A program made the position numbers and the translations under genes. Source: JAXHMB01 sp034521755 (GTDB lineage Bacteria; Bacteroidota; Rhodothermia; Balneolales; Balneolaceae). Taken from it: a DNA stretch of 64,000 bases. The stretch spans positions 372,001 through 436,000 of the forward strand of contig JAXHMB010000003.1 of the NCBI GenBank assembly GCA_034521755.1, in the 5' to 3' direction. The first letter of the stretch is position 1, and each line of letters opens with the position of its first letter. Below, piece after piece: positions 26,625 through 36,341 of this stretch. Under the pieces are notes generated by a model, which was not told where the DNA came from, searched no databases, and saw only the letters and a list, made by a program, of their open reading frames with translations.

Positions 26625-29060
26625 ATGAAGTCGCTTCTGAGAATTCTACTGCTTATCCTGATTGTGATTACAGGAATCGCGGGCATTGCCTTTTACTGGA
26701 CATTTTATCGTCCACTGCCCGACTATGATACAAGGATTAGCCACCAGAAACTAAATGAAGAAGTTAACATACACTGGGATTCATTTGGAGTACCACATAT
26801 TTATGCCTCAAATGAGTCTGACTTGTATTATGCATTGGGGTATGTTCATGCCCAGGATCGGCTATGGCAGATGAATCTAACACAAATTGCTGCACAAGGA
26901 CGTTTTGCTGAATTTTTTGGGAAAGAACTGATCGAGTTTGACCAACATCAGCGAACCATTGGGTTCTGGAGAACAGCTAAAAAAATTGAAGCAAGTCTCA
27001 CTGATGAGAATAAAAAAATACTGCAGGCTTATGCAGATGGGGTTAACAACTACATTCAAAATAATAAGCGTGACTTACCCATACAGTTTGCGCTGGCAGA
27101 TATGGAGCCTATTACATGGACCACCACCCACTCCATCGCCCTGGCAAGACTAATGGCGTGGGAGCTTAATATTGCCTGGAAAGTGGAGCTGAACTACAAT
27201 GTATTGAATCAACTATTGTCAGAACGAAAATTCAGAGAGCTTTTCCCTAATGACAAACTATATACGGGCCTCCAGCCCCAGCCCAATACTAATTTATTGA
27301 AAAAACTGACCCCATTCTTAGCAACTAACGAAAAGCTCAGAAAATTAATGGGTAGTCAGGGAAGCCATGTAGGCAGTAATGCCTGGGCAGTAGATTCATC
27401 CAAAACAGATACCGATTATCCACTGCTGGCCGGTGATCCTCATTTGGGGCTTAACATGCCCGGTAAATGGTATGAAGTTCACCTTAACTTGTCCGGCCGC
27501 AATCTTTCGGGGGCCACTATTGCAGGAGCTCCAGCCGTGATATTAGGCCAAAATGATGCTCTTACATGGTCGCTGACCAATATTATGCTTGATGATACCG
27601 ATTTCTTCCAGGAAGCAGTAAATCCTCAGGATTCTACAGAATATGTGCTTGACTATCTTGCCGGAGAACCTATCCATGAATCCTTTACGGTTCAACGTGA
27701 AGTCATTAAAGTGAAGAACGAAGACGACACTACCTTTACACGTCGGCTTACCAAACACGGTCCGGTAATTTCTGATGCCTATGACCTGCCGGACGAATTC
27801 AACAACCAGGTTATTACCATGCAATGGACCGGGCATGAAGTCAGTAATGAGTTTGGAGCCCTCATTGATATGGGCTGGGCTACATCAATGGATGAATTTC
27901 AGGAAGCGGCCCAAAACTTTAAAGCTCCGGGACAAAATCTTGTCTATGCCGACACCGCCGGAAACATTGCACGATTTTCTCTGGGCAATATCCCCATTCG
28001 ATCAGGAAACCCCATCCTTATTCGAACAGGATGGAATCCATCACAAGACTGGCAGGGATATATCCCATTTGAGGAATTACCTCATACCATCAACCCGGAT
28101 AAAGGCTGGGTGGCCAACGCCAACAATCCCACTGCGCCAAGCAACTATCCCTACTATATTTCTGTTTACTGGGAACCCGATTCGCGATACAATCGCATCA
28201 CCCAGTATATGAATGATAACAATATCCTCACCTCCGAGGCTTTTCAGGTAATGCAAAATGATTCGTATTCTGACTACGCTTCAAAAATGACCGCATATAT
28301 TCTGCCTGTGCTTAAAGAGAACCCGGGTCAATTTTCAACAGCCATTTCCTACCTGGAAAACTGGGATTTTCGATATGAAACTTCGGAAACTGCGGCCTCC
28401 ATTATGGATGTCTTCCTGCTTCGATTTACCCGAAACACACTGGGAGATGAAATGGGCAAAGAGGTGTACAATAATTTTATTCGTTTTACTTCTCAACCAA
28501 CGCGTGCAATGCTTCGCTTTTTAGAGGACGGCAGCTCATTCTTCGATAATGTAACTACAGATTCTACAGAAACAGAAAATGAAATTATTGTTCAAAGTAT
28601 GAATGAAGCACTGAGCTTTTTAAACGAAAAATTCGGTTCTGAGCCTTTTGAATGGAGATGGGAAAAACTTCATACCCTCACTATTGAACCACCGTTATTT
28701 GGTCAAGCTGCCTCAGACTCTAATGCCTCTGCCTCATTAAAACTGATTGTGAACCATCTGCTCAGCAAAGGGCCTTATCCTGCCCGGGGACATCACATGA
28801 GCATCAACAATGGAGAATACCTCTGGAATGAGCCTTACAAAATGATTCTTGGTGCTTCTATACGTCGTATCATTGATTTATCAGACATGAGTCAATCCCT
28901 CTCGATCATGCCAACCGGGCAGTCCGGTAATCCGCTATCTGAATATTATGGTGATCAAACGGACAGCTGGCTAAATGGGCAATATAAATTTATCTACCAA
29001 GACAGCTCATTCTTCAATGAAAACCAATACCGCACCATGAAATTTGTACCAACCAAATAA
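26625..29060 (+). CDS. Penicillin acylase family N-terminal nucleophile hydrolase
   Basis: An 811-residue Ntn hydrolase that is expected to mature by self-cleavage at the Gly-Ser bond in SHVGSNAWAVD; the new N-terminal Ser (residue 251) is the nucleophile. An N-terminal hydrophobic segment (LLRILLLILIVITGIAGIAF) is a membrane anchor or signal. The block LAGDPHLGLNMPGKWYEVH after the nucleophile is typical. Known family substrates are beta-lactam side chains and acyl-homoserine lactones; which applies here cannot be told. A 116-nt gap separates it from the GH3 gene on the same strand. Confidence 0.9.
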   Translation: MKSLLRILLLILIVITGIAGIAFYWTFYRPLPDYDTRISHQKLNEEVNIHWDSFGVPHIYASNESDLYYALGYVHAQDRLWQMNLTQIAAQGRFAEFFGKELIEFDQHQRTIGFWRTAKKIEASLTDENKKILQAYADGVNNYIQNNKRDLPIQFALADMEPITWTTTHSIALARLMAWELNIAWKVELNYNVLNQLLSERKFRELFPNDKLYTGLQPQPNTNLLKKLTPFLATNEKLRKLMGSQGSHVGSNAWAVDSSKTDTDYPLLAGDPHLGLNMPGKWYEVHLNLSGRNLSGATIAGAPAVILGQNDALTWSLTNIMLDDTDFFQEAVNPQDSTEYVLDYLAGEPIHESFTVQREVIKVKNEDDTTFTRRLTKHGPVISDAYDLPDEFNNQVITMQWTGHEVSNEFGALIDMGWATSMDEFQEAAQNFKAPGQNLVYADTAGNIARFSLGNIPIRSGNPILIRTGWNPSQDWQGYIPFEELPHTINPDKGWVANANNPTAPSNYPYYISVYWEPDSRYNRITQYMNDNNILTSEAFQVMQNDSYSDYASKMTAYILPVLKENPGQFSTAISYLENWDFRYETSETAASIMDVFLLRFTRNTLGDEMGKEVYNNFIRFTSQPTRAMLRFLEDGSSFFDNVTTDSTETENEIIVQSMNEALSFLNEKFGSEPFEWRWEKLHTLTIEPPLFGQAASDSNASASLKLIVNHLLSKGPYPARGHHMSINNGEYLWNEPYKMILGASIRRIIDLSDMSQSLSIMPTGQSGNPLSEYYGDQTDSWLNGQYKFIYQDSSFFNENQYRTMKFVPTK

Positions 29061-29182
29061 AGCATCATAATTTTGCAATCCCCAAGCCGTTGATTCCACT
29101 TGCTGATACAATTATGTTATCGTTTATTACAATCGGTTTCAGCAGGTTAAAATCAGACAGTTTAAATTGAAAAATTTTGTTG

Positions 29183-32146
29183 ATGACAAGCAATTGCTAC
29201 CACTGGAAAAAATATAATACCCTCTTGTTGATCTTGGGATTTGCCCTTTTTCTGCAAACATGTTCTTCCTCTAAAAAAACGGCTAAACAACCTAAGCAAG
29301 GTATTGAGCAGGAAAGTGTGCTTGCAAATATTGAGAAAGACTCTACCCAAAAACTTACCAAAGCAAGCCCCCCCGAGAAGATAGAGAAACTAAGCTCGCC
29401 AATAGATATCGATCGGATGATTGTCGGCATGACGCTGCGTGAAAAGATAGGACAGCTGTTTTTTGTAGATGCCTATGGATATTACAAAAGCAATGATGAC
29501 GAAGCCTACCAGGAATTAATTACTCAGATCAAAGAAAACCATGTTGGCGGACTTATCTTTTTTAATGGTAATATTTATGGTCAGTCGGTATTAATTAACA
29601 AACTCCAAAGAATCAGTAAGATACCGCTTTGGATTACCCAGGATATGGAATATGGAGCCGCAATGCGCATCAGCGGTACCACGCGATTTACACCTGCCAT
29701 GGGTGTAGCTGCTACGCAAAACCCTGATTACGCCTACTGGATGGGAAAAATTACGGCACAAGAAGCCAAAGCTGTGGGGGTACATCAGATCTTTGCCCCG
29801 GTATTGGATATTAACAACAATCCGAATAATCCTGTTATTAATGTCCGGGCATTTTCGGGAAATCCACAGATGGTGGCAACATATGGCAATCGTTTTATAG
29901 AAGGTGTAGAATCTGAAGGGCTTGTTGCTACCGCCAAGCATTTTCCGGGTCACGGCGATACCGGCACCGATTCTCATATTTCACTCCCGGTCATTGATTA
30001 CAATTATTCCCGGCTTGATTCTGTTGAATTAGTGCCCTTTAAGTCGGCTATCCAAAATGGGCTTCAAAGTATCATGAGTGCACATATTTCTTTCCCACAG
30101 CTAAGTGATACTCCTGATGTGCCGGGCACCCTTGATAAAGGAATTCTTAATAGAATTTTGATTGACTCCCTCCGGTTTGATGGCATGGTGGTTACGGATG
30201 GACTGGAAATGAGTGGAATAAGTTCACACTTTTCTCCCGGGCGCGCTGTAGTTAAAGCCTTGAAGGCAGGTGCTGACCTTATGCTGCTTAGCCCTGATGA
30301 GGCTACGGCTATCAATGAAGTAGTACATGCCGTAAGAACAGGGGAAATTTCTGAATCACGGATTGAGAAGTCTGTTAGAAAACTGCTTCAGTGGAAGAAG
30401 CAACACGGCTTATTTGAAGGCACAGAGATTGATATTGATGCACTAAGCGCTAAAATAAACACACGCAAGAATCGTGTAATCGCTGATGAAATAGCCCGCG
30501 GTTCAACAACCCTACTGCGTAATAAGAATAATATCCTACCCATTCGTCCATCGAAATTTCCCGAGGTACTGCTTATTTCTGTGGCAGATGATGAGTCAGG
30601 CAATACAGGTTCTTATTTGGCAAGAAGAATCCGTGACTATCATCCGAATGTCAATTTCCATGTTTTTGACAACCGCAGCAGTGAAGAAGAGAAACAGGCA
30701 ATGCTTAAGGATGCCCAGGATGCCAGCCTTATCATTATTGGCTCTTTCATTTACGTACGTTCGGGACAGCCCGTACAACTCGATAATGATCAGCTCAACT
30801 TTCTTAAAAAGCTGCCCTCAGACAAACCTAAAGCACTACTGGCTTTCGGAAATCCTTATGTAGTTCATGATCTTCCGAAAACAGATGTCCAGTTATTGGC
30901 ATGGTCTGCCAACAGCGACCAAATACGAAATACGGCACCTGCCCTGTTTGGCGGAGCCTCCATACACGGAAGACTTCCTATTGAAATTCCCGGCATGTAT
31001 CCCATTGGACATGGCATTGACCTTCCTCAAACTACTATCCGGTTTGATGAACCTGAAACCGTAGGTTTTAATGTTGATTCATTGCGCCGCGTTGATAAAA
31101 TCATGAGGGAAGCTGTTTTTGACTCTACCTTCCCGGGAGGAGTAGTCTCCGTACTTAAGGATGGCGTTATTGCTTATCAAAAAGCTTTTGGGTATCAAAC
31201 ATACGATAAAACTGAAAAGGTGGAGACCGGTGATATTTATGATTTGGCTTCCCTCACAAAGGTTATAGCAACAACCACTGCTACTATGAAGCTGGTGGAT
31301 AAAGGGAAAATTAACCTTGATGATAAAGTCAGCCAGTATATTCCCGAATACAAACAGGGAGAAAAGAAACATATTACTATTAAAAATCTATTGCTGCACG
31401 AATCCGGACTACCTCCCTTTCGTGTGTATGTTGATTCTCTTAAAGACGAAATCTCGATTATTGAAGCTATTAAAAATGAACCGTTAACCTACAAGACCGG
31501 CTCAAAATATGTGTACAGTGATCTTGGATTTATATTGTTAGGAGAAATTATTGAAAAGGTTACCGGGACTACCCTCGATAAGTATCTGCGCAAAGAGTTT
31601 TACTATCCCCTGGGACTCAGCTCCACCTTTTTTAACCCCGCCCGTTTTGGCTCCTGGATGAAAAATAGAATTCCGCCCACCGAAATTGATACGGTCTATC
31701 GCAATAAGCTCATTAATGATGAAGTAAATGATGAGCGGGCGTACTATCTGAATGGTGTAGCGGGACATGCCGGGCTGTTTTCGAATGCATTTGACCTATC
31801 CGTTTATGCACAGATGCTGTTGAGCAAAGGCACCTATGGTGGACGAGAATACATCAACTCAAAAACGATTACTAAGTTTACCAAACGGCAAACTGACATC
31901 AGTGACCGGGGATATGGTTTCGACCACAAAAGCGAAGGTTTCAGTACAGCAGGCTCTTTGGCAAGCCCATCGACATTTGGACATACCGGTTTTACCGGTA
32001 CCAGCATTTGGATAGATCCGGAACGAAATATGGCTATTATCATTTTGACCAACCGAACCTACCCGCATCGCTCATATGGCAAAAATATAAGTAAAGTAAG
32101 AGCCCGAGTTGCTGATGCCATTATATCTTCCTTAATTTCAGAATAA
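29183..32146 (+). CDS. Lipoprotein fusing GH3 (NagZ-like) glycosidase and serine beta-lactamase-like domains
   Basis: A roughly 987-residue envelope lipoprotein. The preferred ATG is 29183; two TTG codons precede it in frame. The signal sequence ends in a lipobox (FLQTC). The first half is a GH3 beta-N-acetylhexosaminidase with KHFPGHGDTGTDSH, the NagZ catalytic His-Asp loop, and a C-terminal GH3 alpha/beta sandwich. The second half is a penicillin-binding/beta-lactamase-type hydrolase with SLTK (SxxK) and YSD (Y-x-N-like). Such fusions occur in Bacteroidota and suggest peptidoglycan turnover at the outer envelope. It overlaps the cytidine deaminase gene by one base. Confidence 0.9.
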   Translation: MTSNCYHWKKYNTLLLILGFALFLQTCSSSKKTAKQPKQGIEQESVLANIEKDSTQKLTKASPPEKIEKLSSPIDIDRMIVGMTLREKIGQLFFVDAYGYYKSNDDEAYQELITQIKENHVGGLIFFNGNIYGQSVLINKLQRISKIPLWITQDMEYGAAMRISGTTRFTPAMGVAATQNPDYAYWMGKITAQEAKAVGVHQIFAPVLDINNNPNNPVINVRAFSGNPQMVATYGNRFIEGVESEGLVATAKHFPGHGDTGTDSHISLPVIDYNYSRLDSVELVPFKSAIQNGLQSIMSAHISFPQLSDTPDVPGTLDKGILNRILIDSLRFDGMVVTDGLEMSGISSHFSPGRAVVKALKAGADLMLLSPDEATAINEVVHAVRTGEISESRIEKSVRKLLQWKKQHGLFEGTEIDIDALSAKINTRKNRVIADEIARGSTTLLRNKNNILPIRPSKFPEVLLISVADDESGNTGSYLARRIRDYHPNVNFHVFDNRSSEEEKQAMLKDAQDASLIIIGSFIYVRSGQPVQLDNDQLNFLKKLPSDKPKALLAFGNPYVVHDLPKTDVQLLAWSANSDQIRNTAPALFGGASIHGRLPIEIPGMYPIGHGIDLPQTTIRFDEPETVGFNVDSLRRVDKIMREAVFDSTFPGGVVSVLKDGVIAYQKAFGYQTYDKTEKVETGDIYDLASLTKVIATTTATMKLVDKGKINLDDKVSQYIPEYKQGEKKHITIKNLLLHESGLPPFRVYVDSLKDEISIIEAIKNEPLTYKTGSKYVYSDLGFILLGEIIEKVTGTTLDKYLRKEFYYPLGLSSTFFNPARFGSWMKNRIPPTEIDTVYRNKLINDEVNDERAYYLNGVAGHAGLFSNAFDLSVYAQMLLSKGTYGGREYINSKTITKFTKRQTDISDRGYGFDHKSEGFSTAGSLASPSTFGHTGFTGTSIWIDPERNMAIIILTNRTYPHRSYGKNISKVRARVADAIISSLISE

Positions 32147-32850
32147 TGACTTTAAAAGATCTCCAAACATATAGCTACGTACCCTATTCAGAGACTCCCG
32201 GTATTAGCGTGGTAAGAAGTCAGGGGGATGGATTTTTCCCGGGCGTTCGAATTGAAAATGCTTCGTTCCCGCTCACTATAAACTCACTGCAAAGTGCTCT
32301 ATTTAATTGCATTAGTGAGGGCGAAAAGCCCAAAGCAGCATATATCAATCCTGAGCAAAGTTGTAATATTGAATTTTGGAAATCAGAATATGGTTTATGG
32401 ATATATGACCTGGAAGAACTGGATGAATCCAAATTTACCCCTATTTTGATGCAGATAAAATCTGACCAAACTCCCAAAAAACTCCATGAGCTCTTAGGCC
32501 AGGCGCAACCCATATATTCCGATTTCCCGGTGTCGGCTCTGCTGGAAACAGAGCAGGGGTTTATATCCGGGGTGAATATTGAATGTTCGGAATGGAGCTA
32601 CGGACTTTGTGCTGAACGTGTTGCTCTTTCAAAAGCACTAGCATATGGTATCGAAACCTTTAAGGCGATACATATCCACACTAGAGATGGAGAATTCAGC
32701 AGTCCATGTGGGGCTTGCCGGCAGGTTCTTGTAGAGCATATGAAAGATCAGCAGGTTCATCTGTATCATGCCGATGGGACAAACTCCCAACACTTTACTT
32801 CGGACCTCCTTCCCTATAGTTTTCATTCATCCAAGCTAAAGAAAAAATAA
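32146..32850 (+). CDS. cdd: Cytidine deaminase with a degenerate N-terminal deaminase domain
   Basis: Deaminates cytidine to uridine. The 234 residues hold two deaminase folds. The second (about 115-230) has the zinc and catalytic residues: CAE (C155, E157) and PCGAC (C188, C191). The first (about 1-105) keeps YVPYS and FFPGVRIENASFPLTIN but reads NSL where the CAE should be and has no PCxxC. Two-domain CDAs with one dead domain are known (E. coli type), but there the active domain is the N-terminal one. The start overlaps the GH3 stop (TAATG). Confidence 0.85.
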   Translation: MTLKDLQTYSYVPYSETPGISVVRSQGDGFFPGVRIENASFPLTINSLQSALFNCISEGEKPKAAYINPEQSCNIEFWKSEYGLWIYDLEELDESKFTPILMQIKSDQTPKKLHELLGQAQPIYSDFPVSALLETEQGFISGVNIECSEWSYGLCAERVALSKALAYGIETFKAIHIHTRDGEFSSPCGACRQVLVEHMKDQQVHLYHADGTNSQHFTSDLLPYSFHSSKLKKK

Positions 32851-32864
32851 ACCTCCTAGTATTC

Positions 32865-33512
32865 ATGCAGTATATTGCCGCACTGGATTACGAACACCTT
32901 GATAATGGCATTTTCCTCTCTTCGCTTGCCAAGAGCATATCACAGCAAAAAGAGGTTCGTCCAATCATCATTCACGGAGACAGCAAGTATACCGAGCGTG
33001 TTATTCAAACAGGCGTAATGCGCGAAGATGCTGTTGTGCGGAGCATCAAGGACTTAAATCATCGGCTCATTGCACTTTTTGCTGATGAGGGTATTTCTAC
33101 GATTGGCATCAATGGATATCAGCGTGAGTTTATCAGCATACAAGATGATAAAATAAGTATGGATAAGAAATATTTTAACAGCTTGCCTGAAGAACCGGCC
33201 CTGTTGATCTCCACACTGGTACTGAATAGAGATCATAACCAACCACAGCCGATATCATTAACTCGTCTTGCTACCTTTTTGAGAAGTAACCTACCTGCTG
33301 AACAACTGTTCGTTTTCTCCAGGTCGGATTCAGATGAGATAATGAAAAACAATGAACTAAACGACCGGGCTGCCTGGAAAGAATTGGAAAAATCTTTTAT
33401 AGAAAACAAAATCCCTGAAGAGTTTCACCGGTTTAATGAGAAGATGAATCTTACTACAGCTCAGCATTTTCATAAGGTCCCTTCTCTCGAATCTACTATG
33501 CAAATTAGCTAA
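32865..33512 (+). CDS. Hypothetical protein, weakly like amino-acid kinase fold
   Basis: A 215-residue cytoplasmic protein 14 nt after the cytidine deaminase gene. The segment IIIHGDSKYTERVIQTG followed by a helix and ISTIGINGYQ resembles the GG-loop and following helices of acetylglutamate kinase-like proteins, but the Gly-rich ATP loop is incomplete and catalytic lysines are not obvious. It may be a degenerate or regulatory member, or unrelated. Confidence is for a real gene; the fold suggestion is only an impression. Confidence 0.65.
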   Translation: MQYIAALDYEHLDNGIFLSSLAKSISQQKEVRPIIIHGDSKYTERVIQTGVMREDAVVRSIKDLNHRLIALFADEGISTIGINGYQREFISIQDDKISMDKKYFNSLPEEPALLISTLVLNRDHNQPQPISLTRLATFLRSNLPAEQLFVFSRSDSDEIMKNNELNDRAAWKELEKSFIENKIPEEFHRFNEKMNLTTAQHFHKVPSLESTMQIS

Positions 33513-33611
33513 ATAAGCAAAGACTCAGCCCTTATATCAGCAAAAAACGACCGATTTCTTCCTTAAAATCGATAAAAACAACGATTATTAACTAAAAAGG
33601 GCTTTTTTTAC

Positions 33612-33640
33612 TTGACACGTCAACAGCTTATACCTAGATT
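33612..33640 (+). promoter_or_regulatory. Candidate promoter of the histone H1-like gene
   Basis: TTGACA at 33612-33617 and TAGATT at 33635-33640 are 17 nt apart, a sigma70-like spacing, leaving a leader of about 70 nt before the ATG at 33717. The 204-nt gap to the previous gene fits an independent promoter. Confidence 0.35.
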
Positions 33641-33716
33641 CGAGCATTAGGTGATGGCATTTAGCTTAACACCGCTTGAATTTTAAGTTTAAACATTAAT
33701 TAAACGGAGTTATATA

Positions 33717-33908
33717 ATGAGCCGATATGATGAAATGAGCGAACTACTAGATCAACTAGAACCAGATATTAATAAGTTCTATAACAAAGGCAATAAAGCT
33801 GCCGGTACTCGTGCTCGCAAAACTCTTCAGGCAATGAAGAAAAAAGCACAAGAGATTCGTCTTGAAATCCAAGACTGGAAAAATTCTGGAAGAGTAGATA
33901 ATATCTAA
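33717..33908 (+). CDS. Histone H1-like (Hc1-type) DNA-binding protein
   Basis: A 63-residue protein beginning MSRYDEMSELLDQLEPDINK with the family core FYNKGNKAAGTRARKTLQAM and a basic helix KKKAQEIR. It matches the short Bacteroidota proteins annotated as histone H1-like. They are thought to bind DNA and compact the nucleoid. It is monocistronic, with a candidate promoter upstream and a strong terminator 22 nt downstream. Confidence 0.88.
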   Translation: MSRYDEMSELLDQLEPDINKFYNKGNKAAGTRARKTLQAMKKKAQEIRLEIQDWKNSGRVDNI

Positions 33909-33930
33909 TTTCCATTCTTTTTAAAAACAA

Positions 33931-33964
33931 AGAAGGCCGCTCGTTAGGGAAGCGGCCTTTTTTT
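33931..33964 (+). terminator. Rho-independent terminator of the histone H1-like gene
   Basis: AAGGCCGCT and AGCGGCCTT form a 9-bp GC-rich stem with a 9-nt loop, followed directly by seven or more T residues (33958-33964). Confidence 0.93.
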
Positions 33965-34067
33965 GTATCTATTCATTCTGCATTTCCCCTCCCTCTTTTT
34001 TCATTTCTATCTTAAAAAGGATTTTCTCATATTTATTTAATCCAGAAACTTATCTATGAGGAAAACT

Positions 34068-34445
34068 ATGGCTCTCACTGCAAATCCCGTCAGCTGGTTT
34101 GAAATCCCCGTTACAAATATGGACCGGGCTAAAACCTTTTATGAAAATATATTAGATGTAGAACTCGATATTAATGAAATGGATAACTTTGTAATGGCCT
34201 GGTTCCCCATGGAGGAAGGAGCATTTGGTGCTGCGGGTACACTCATCAAAGCCGACACCTATATCCCTTCTTATGACGGCTCTATGATTTATTTTGCTGT
34301 AAATGATATTGAAGCCGTACTCAACAGAGTAAAAAAGGTAGGTGGAAAAGTGTTAAACGAAAAGATGAGTATTGGGGAACACGGTTTTGTCGGCCATTTT
34401 GAAGACAGCGAAGGCAACCGGGTAGCTTTGCACTCCAATAATTGA
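34068..34445 (+). CDS. VOC superfamily (glyoxalase/bleomycin resistance-like) protein
   Basis: A single-module VOC protein of about 125 residues starting MALTANPVSWFEIPVTNMDR. ATG at 34068 is chosen over 34056 because GAGGA sits 7 nt before it and homologues typically begin with a short stretch before NPVSWFEI. The end GHFEDSEGNRVALHSN is the usual last strand. Members bind metals and small molecules; no substrate can be assigned. It is monocistronic and followed by a truncated repeat copy. Confidence 0.85.
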   Translation: MALTANPVSWFEIPVTNMDRAKTFYENILDVELDINEMDNFVMAWFPMEEGAFGAAGTLIKADTYIPSYDGSMIYFAVNDIEAVLNRVKKVGGKVLNEKMSIGEHGFVGHFEDSEGNRVALHSNN

Positions 34446-34464
34446 TGAATACTTTCTCTTAGAA

Positions 34465-34500
34465 GGCTTTGCAAAACCCCAAAATCGAGCTTGTCATTGC
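34465..34500. repeat. Truncated inverted copy of the interspersed repeat
   Basis: This stretch reads GGCTTTGCAAAACCCC and then AAAATCGAGCTTGTCATTGC. It matches, in reverse orientation and with small indels, the right end of the element at 15982-16167 (16130-16167). The rest of the element is absent, so this is a remnant between the VOC gene and the porin gene. Confidence 0.7.
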
Positions 34501-34514
34501 TGTAGATGTCAGTG

Positions 34515-35561
34515 CTAAAACTGAAACATCAGGGTCAGCCGGGGAATAATATCCGACTTCGGTGTATTGCCCTGGGGATCTTCCCCATAAACAACCGTTT
34601 CGATATTCGGCATCAGGTGTACATTCGGATCTAAAGCAATATCAACACCTGCCAGTAAAAAGGTTGACTCTGCCTGGTCGCTGAATGGGATATAATCGAT
34701 ACCTTCTCCTCTGGGATTCGGATCAAACATGTGGTCAACCCGAAAAAATCCTTTCAACTTTTCAGACAGGCCAAAACTGGTAAACACGGAGGCAATATCC
34801 AGGTCTAAATCCTGTCCCGGCTGAAAATTTTTCTGAACCTGATGTGCATAAAGCAACCCTACATTAAAGTTATCAGCCTGATAAGCTGCAAAGACCTGAC
34901 CGGTATAAACATCCCTGTTATTTGGCAGGCCATTGTAGTCACCATAGCCCTCCAGAATAATGTTTTCGGTTATTTCATAGCTTAGAGCAGCCAGCACCTT
35001 CTTTCCCTGGTTAATTTCATTACGGTTGCTGTTTCCATTGCCTACCATCACATGATAGTTCCAGGAAGTGCCCAGTTCTCCTTTTGCAGCTACTCCAAAA
35101 TCGCGGGAACTGCCCATACGCTGTAAGTCCAGCGGAGACTTTTCCACAGAACGATAGCCCCAAACATCTTCAACCAGCCCCCATGTAGGCGAACCGGAAA
35201 TACCGGCATAAACAGCATGATTTTCGCTGCTCCACTTTAAGTAGGCATCTTTAACATCAGGTACCATCTTTGAATTCGTGATAAAGTCACCTTCACTGTT
35301 CATTTCAAAGCGAAGACGACTTGAAAAAGAATCGCTGATTTTTGTTTCAAAAGTGAGGTAAATACGGCGAAACCAAAATCCATTTTCACCCTGAAGGTCA
35401 GAGTTATGATTTTGCGGAATCCAGTAAAAATCACCAAATGCCTTGCCAGAAACTTTACTTTTTTCGCCAATAGATATCTGGCCAAATACTGTGGAAGCGG
35501 CCAAAAGAAAAATAATTGGACATAGCAGTGCGATACGTCTCATACGTGTGCTGATTAACAT
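34515..35561 (-). CDS. Outer-membrane porin, candidate phosphate-selective (OprO/OprP-like)
   Basis: A 348-residue exported beta-barrel protein. The signal peptide (RRIALLCPIIFLLAASTVFG) can start from ATG 35561 or the MRRIALL start at 35543. Alternating aromatic strands such as FWFRRIYLTFET, the many Tyr/Trp residues and the terminal LTLMFQF ending in Phe are barrel features. It follows phoU by 53 nt on the same strand as the pst genes, which suggests it is the outer-membrane phosphate entry channel. The substrate is inferred from context. Confidence 0.8.
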   Translation of the reverse strand: MLISTRMRRIALLCPIIFLLAASTVFGQISIGEKSKVSGKAFGDFYWIPQNHNSDLQGENGFWFRRIYLTFETKISDSFSSRLRFEMNSEGDFITNSKMVPDVKDAYLKWSSENHAVYAGISGSPTWGLVEDVWGYRSVEKSPLDLQRMGSSRDFGVAAKGELGTSWNYHVMVGNGNSNRNEINQGKKVLAALSYEITENIILEGYGDYNGLPNNRDVYTGQVFAAYQADNFNVGLLYAHQVQKNFQPGQDLDLDIASVFTSFGLSEKLKGFFRVDHMFDPNPRGEGIDYIPFSDQAESTFLLAGVDIALDPNVHLMPNIETVVYGEDPQGNTPKSDIIPRLTLMFQF

Positions 35562-35614
35562 TGGATTTTAGTATGCTGATCTATTTTAAAGTAACTCCCT
35601 TATTTCAGGAGTAT

Positions 35615-36316
35615 TTATTCCTGTTCGGTACTGTCCTTATCCCGCGAAGCGTTATTCTTATTTTTTTTGTGCTTCAAAACTTTTGCTTCGATATAAAAAA
35701 TAATTTCCTCGGCGGCATTCTTGGTCAAGTCTCCTACCCGCTCCAGTTTTCTTATAATCGAAAACAGATATAAGTACTCCTTAATATTATTTTTGTCCTT
35801 TTGGATAAGCCGGCTTGCAGCTTCAGAAGCTTCCCTGTTTATTTCATTCAATATTCTATCTTTAGCAAATACTTTGCGGGCCAGTTCGGTGTCCTCAGCA
35901 ATAAAAGAACTAAAAATATTGCTCAGCATCTGAATGGCAACTTCATACATTTCATCGATACGAAACTCTTTTATCACTTCCTCATCAATAGGCCCGCCAA
36001 AATCCAGAATATATTTGGCGATGCTATTGGCGTGATCACCGAGCCGCTCCAGGTCGGAGTTAATCTTGAAAGAGGCAATTACAAAGCGCAAATCAACCGC
36101 GACCGGATTAAAAAGGGCCAAAATATTTTCGCAGTCTCGATCAATTTTTAGCTCAAGGGCATCAACCCTTTTCTCATTAGCGGTTATTTCGTGGGCCAGC
36201 TCTTCATCAAAATTCATGAAAGCTTCTCTGCCCTTTTCAAGCTGGGTTTTAACGAGATACATTAATTCCAACAGATCATCGTTTAATAGGCCGATTTCTG
36301 TGTCTAGATTTGCCAT
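35615..36316 (-). CDS. phoU: Phosphate signalling protein PhoU
   Basis: A 233-residue all-helical protein with two PhoU repeats, including VDLRFVIASFKINSDLERLG with its acidic metal-binding helix, and RKLERVGDLTKNAAEEIIFY in the second. PhoU couples the Pst transporter to the phosphate two-component system and limits phosphate uptake. It follows pstB after 25 nt in the usual order. The C-terminal tail is charged and low complexity. Confidence 0.94.
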   Translation of the reverse strand: MANLDTEIGLLNDDLLELMYLVKTQLEKGREAFMNFDEELAHEITANEKRVDALELKIDRDCENILALFNPVAVDLRFVIASFKINSDLERLGDHANSIAKYILDFGGPIDEEVIKEFRIDEMYEVAIQMLSNIFSSFIAEDTELARKVFAKDRILNEINREASEAASRLIQKDKNNIKEYLYLFSIIRKLERVGDLTKNAAEEIIFYIEAKVLKHKKNKNNASRDKDSTEQE

Positions 36317-36341
36317 ATGCTGATCTTAGTGTTTTTAAAAA

